Shown here one piece after another: positions 48,534 through 50,152 of a DNA stretch of 50,152 nt (positions are counted from its first letter, which is position 1; each line of letters opens with the position of its first letter). The translations under genes and the position numbers were made by a program. A model generated the notes under the pieces. That model was not told the DNA's origin. It did no database searches and was given only the letters and a program-made list of their open reading frames with translations. The DNA comes from Streptomyces avidinii (lineage in GTDB: Bacteria; Actinomycetota; Actinomycetes; Streptomycetales; Streptomycetaceae). Location of the stretch: the NCBI RefSeq assembly GCF_014650695.1, contig NZ_BMVL01000016.1:137483-187634 (forward strand). The letters are read 5' to 3'.

Positions 48534-48573
48534 GGACCCACTCCTTGTCGGTCGGCCGCCGGTCGTCTGCGGA

Positions 48574-49608
48574 TCAGACCTTCGGCTGCTGCTGGGTGAT
48601 GCAGTGGATACCGCCACCCCCGGCGAAAATCGTACGTGCGTCGACGAGTGTCACGGTCCGCTCGGGGAACAGCCCGCGGAAGATCTCGGCGGCCTCCTCG
48701 TCGCGGGGATCGTCGAAGGCGCACAGCACGACGCCGCCGTTGCAGAGGTAGTGGTTGATGTACGAGTAGTCCACCCACTCGCCGTCCTCCTCCAGCACGG
48801 TCGGCGCCGGGATCTCCACGACCTCCAGCTGCCGGCCCCTGGCGTCGGTGGACGCCCGGAGGATGGCCGCGACGGTCTTGCAGCGCTCGTGGTCCGGGTG
48901 GGCCGGGTCGGGCTGCGTGTGGACCATGACGACGCCGGGGCGGGCGAAGGCGGCGACGATGTCGACGTGGCCCTGGGTGCCGTAGGTGCCGTAGTCGCCG
49001 GCCAGGCCGTACGGCAGCCAGATCGCCTTGGTGGTGCCGAGGTGGGCGTGGATCTCGGCCTCCACCTGCTGGCGGGTCCAGCCGGGGTTGCGGCCCTCGC
49101 CCAGCTGCACGGTGTCGGTGAGGAGTACGGTGCCCTCGCCGTCGACGTGGATGGCGCCGCCCTCGTTGACGAGCTCGGTGCTGTACGTACGGGTGCCGAT
49201 CACGTCCGAGACGTGCCGGGCGATCTTGGAGTCGTGGTCCCAGCGGGCCCACTCCTGGGCGCCCCAGCCGTTGAAGGTCCAGTCGACGGCGGCGAGCTCG
49301 CCGGCGTCGTTGGTGACGAACGTCGGGCCGATGTCGCGCATCCAGGCGTCGTCGAGCTCCTGCTCGACCAGCTGTACGTCGTCGCCCACGATCGCGCGGG
49401 CGCTCTCCGCGTCGCCGGGCGAGACCACGAGGGTCACCGGCTCGTACGCACGGACCGCGCGGGCGACGGCGCCCCAGGCCTCGCGGGCCTCCGCGAGCTC
49501 CTCGGCGTTGGTGAAGGTCGGGTTGGGGCTGGGCCAGGCCATCCAGGTGCGCTCGTGGGGCGTCCACTCGGCGGGCATCCGGAAGCCGTCGTTCACAGGC
49601 TTGGTCAT
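48574..49608 (-). CDS. aguA: Agmatine deiminase, 344 aa
   Basis: Agmatine deiminase hydrolyses agmatine to N-carbamoylputrescine and ammonia. Porphyromonas-type (PF04371) motifs: MPAEWTPHERTWMAWPSPNP, DAWMRDIGPTFV (substrate-binding Asp), AVDWTFNGWGAQ, NEGGAIHVDGEGTVL and, near the C-terminus, FAGGGGIHCITQQQP with the nucleophilic Cys. ATG at 49608. Length is a little below the usual 360-370. Upstream on the same strand lies a urease alpha gene; the ammonia released by both reactions suggests a common nitrogen-release operon with the TetR gene downstream. Confidence 0.95.
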   Translation of the reverse strand: MTKPVNDGFRMPAEWTPHERTWMAWPSPNPTFTNAEELAEAREAWGAVARAVRAYEPVTLVVSPGDAESARAIVGDDVQLVEQELDDAWMRDIGPTFVTNDAGELAAVDWTFNGWGAQEWARWDHDSKIARHVSDVIGTRTYSTELVNEGGAIHVDGEGTVLLTDTVQLGEGRNPGWTRQQVEAEIHAHLGTTKAIWLPYGLAGDYGTYGTQGHVDIVAAFARPGVVMVHTQPDPAHPDHERCKTVAAILRASTDARGRQLEVVEIPAPTVLEEDGEWVDYSYINHYLCNGGVVLCAFDDPRDEEAAEIFRGLFPERTVTLVDARTIFAGGGGIHCITQQQPKV

Positions 49609-49638
49609 GGGAGGCAGGTCCTTACGGGCTGTGCTGGC

Positions 49639-50152
49639 TTACAGGAAGTACAGGCGGTTGAGGGAGACCGATTCGGCGGCCTCGGAGCGCAGCGGTTCCC
49701 CGTCGAGGGAGACCAGTCCGCTGCGCGCGTCCACATCGACCGCGCCCACCCGGGAGTTGAGCAGGAGGTCCTTGGGGCCGATGCCGCGGGTGCCGCGGAC
49801 GGCGACGCGGCGACGACGGGTCGGCATCTCGTCGCTGCCCAGGGCGGCGGCCGCGGCCGAGACGAAGGCGACGGAGATGTCGGCGGCCGTGGCCCCGTAC
49901 GAGCCGAACTGCGGTCCGAGGACCAGGGGTTCGCAGGTGTCGGTGGCGGCGTTGGGGTCGCCGGTGACTCCGTAGGCGGGGAAGCCGGACTTCAGCACCA
50001 TCTGCGGCTTGGCGCCGAAGAACTGCGGGCGCCAGAGCACGATGTCGGCGAGTTTGCCGACCTCGATGGAGCCGATCTCGTGGGCGAGGCCATGGGCGAT
50101 CGCCGGGTTGATGGTCAGCTTGGCGATGTAGCGCAGGACGCGGGCGTTGTCG
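49639..50152 (-). CDS. ureC: Urease alpha subunit, C-terminal part (runs off the window)
   Basis: The visible 171 codons hold the end of the UreC metal-dependent amidohydrolase: RVLRYIAKLTINPAIAHGL, IGSIEVGKLADIVLWRPQFF, GAKPQMVLKSGFPAYGVTGDPNA, CEPLVLGPQFGSYGA and the C-terminal SRVGAVDVDARSGLVSLDGE and SLNRLYFL. These match the last third of UreC; the nickel-binding His/Lys and active-site Cys are upstream, outside the window. The stop lies 30 bp before the agmatine deiminase start. Confidence 0.93.
   Translation of the reverse strand, partial: DNARVLRYIAKLTINPAIAHGLAHEIGSIEVGKLADIVLWRPQFFGAKPQMVLKSGFPAYGVTGDPNAATDTCEPLVLGPQFGSYGATAADISVAFVSAAAAALGSDEMPTRRRRVAVRGTRGIGPKDLLLNSRVGAVDVDARSGLVSLDGEPLRSEAAESVSLNRLYFL

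Overview
The window is about 50 kb of chromosomal core DNA from a high-GC actinomycete, almost certainly a Streptomyces or very close relative. The evidence is the extreme third-position GC, frequent GTG/TTG starts, two tandem conservon operons, a HupS-type HU protein with a lysine-rich tail, NdgR beside leuCD, and a gene order (smc, mutM, rnc, rpmF, coaD, rsmD, recG, rpmB, thiD, thiL, ddl, gpsA, hupS, leuCD, ndgR, gltX, cvn, cimA, ure) that matches, as I remember it, the S. coelicolor interval SCO5577 to about SCO5526. No insertion sequence, prophage, CRISPR array or rRNA gene was seen.

Layout. 1-5.8 kb: 5' part of smc, a small coiled-coil protein, acylphosphatase, a secreted CAP protein, a divergent flavodoxin/HxlR pair and mutM. 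5.9-15 kb: a minus-strand housekeeping run (fatty-acid-kinase-like FakA, recG, rsmD, coaD, a coiled-coil protein, DUF177, rpmF, rnc). 15.2-22.4 kb: rpmB, thiD-thiL, an Lrp-type ligand domain, a DUF3515 lipoprotein, ddl, gpsA-plsC and cofC. 22.5-26.6 kb: hupS, a 75-residue protein, leuC-leuD and divergent ndgR. 26.8-30.8 kb: five tRNA genes (3 Glu, 2 Gln), a HAD hydrolase, gltX, an FAH-family enzyme and a 62-residue repeat peptide. 31.3-41.6 kb: two complete conservons (sensor kinase, roadblock, DUF742, Ras-like GTPase). 41.7-50.2 kb: acyl-CoA carboxylase beta and epsilon subunits, a YceI protein, a secreted Gly-rich membrane protein, cimA with an apparent attenuator leader, a TetR regulator, agmatine deiminase and the 3' end of ureC.

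The most striking element is a 339-residue intein inside RecG, inserted in the Walker A loop between Lys and Thr. It starts with Ala, has a Trp/Cys/Thr triplet at the block B, F and G positions that marks class 3 inteins, and carries two LAGLIDADG-type motifs. Second is the region upstream of cimA: a 13-codon ORF starting Met-Ile-Ile, a hairpin overlapping its stop codon, and a perfect intrinsic terminator with a T-tract, which together look like an isoleucine-responsive transcription attenuator. Third is the pair of conservons, whose B and D genes share long runs of identical DNA (97, 152 and 185 nt) although their kinases have diverged, suggesting gene conversion.

Functionally, the window links branched-chain amino acid synthesis (leuCD/ndgR, cimA), translation (tRNA-Glu and tRNA-Gln next to the GluRS that probably charges both, rpmB, rpmF), envelope and lipid precursors (ddl, gpsA, plsC, acc) and actinomycete signalling (conservons). 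Start codons were chosen by ribosome-binding-site spacing, family N-termini and gene overlaps; all family assignments are from reading the sequence, with no database search.
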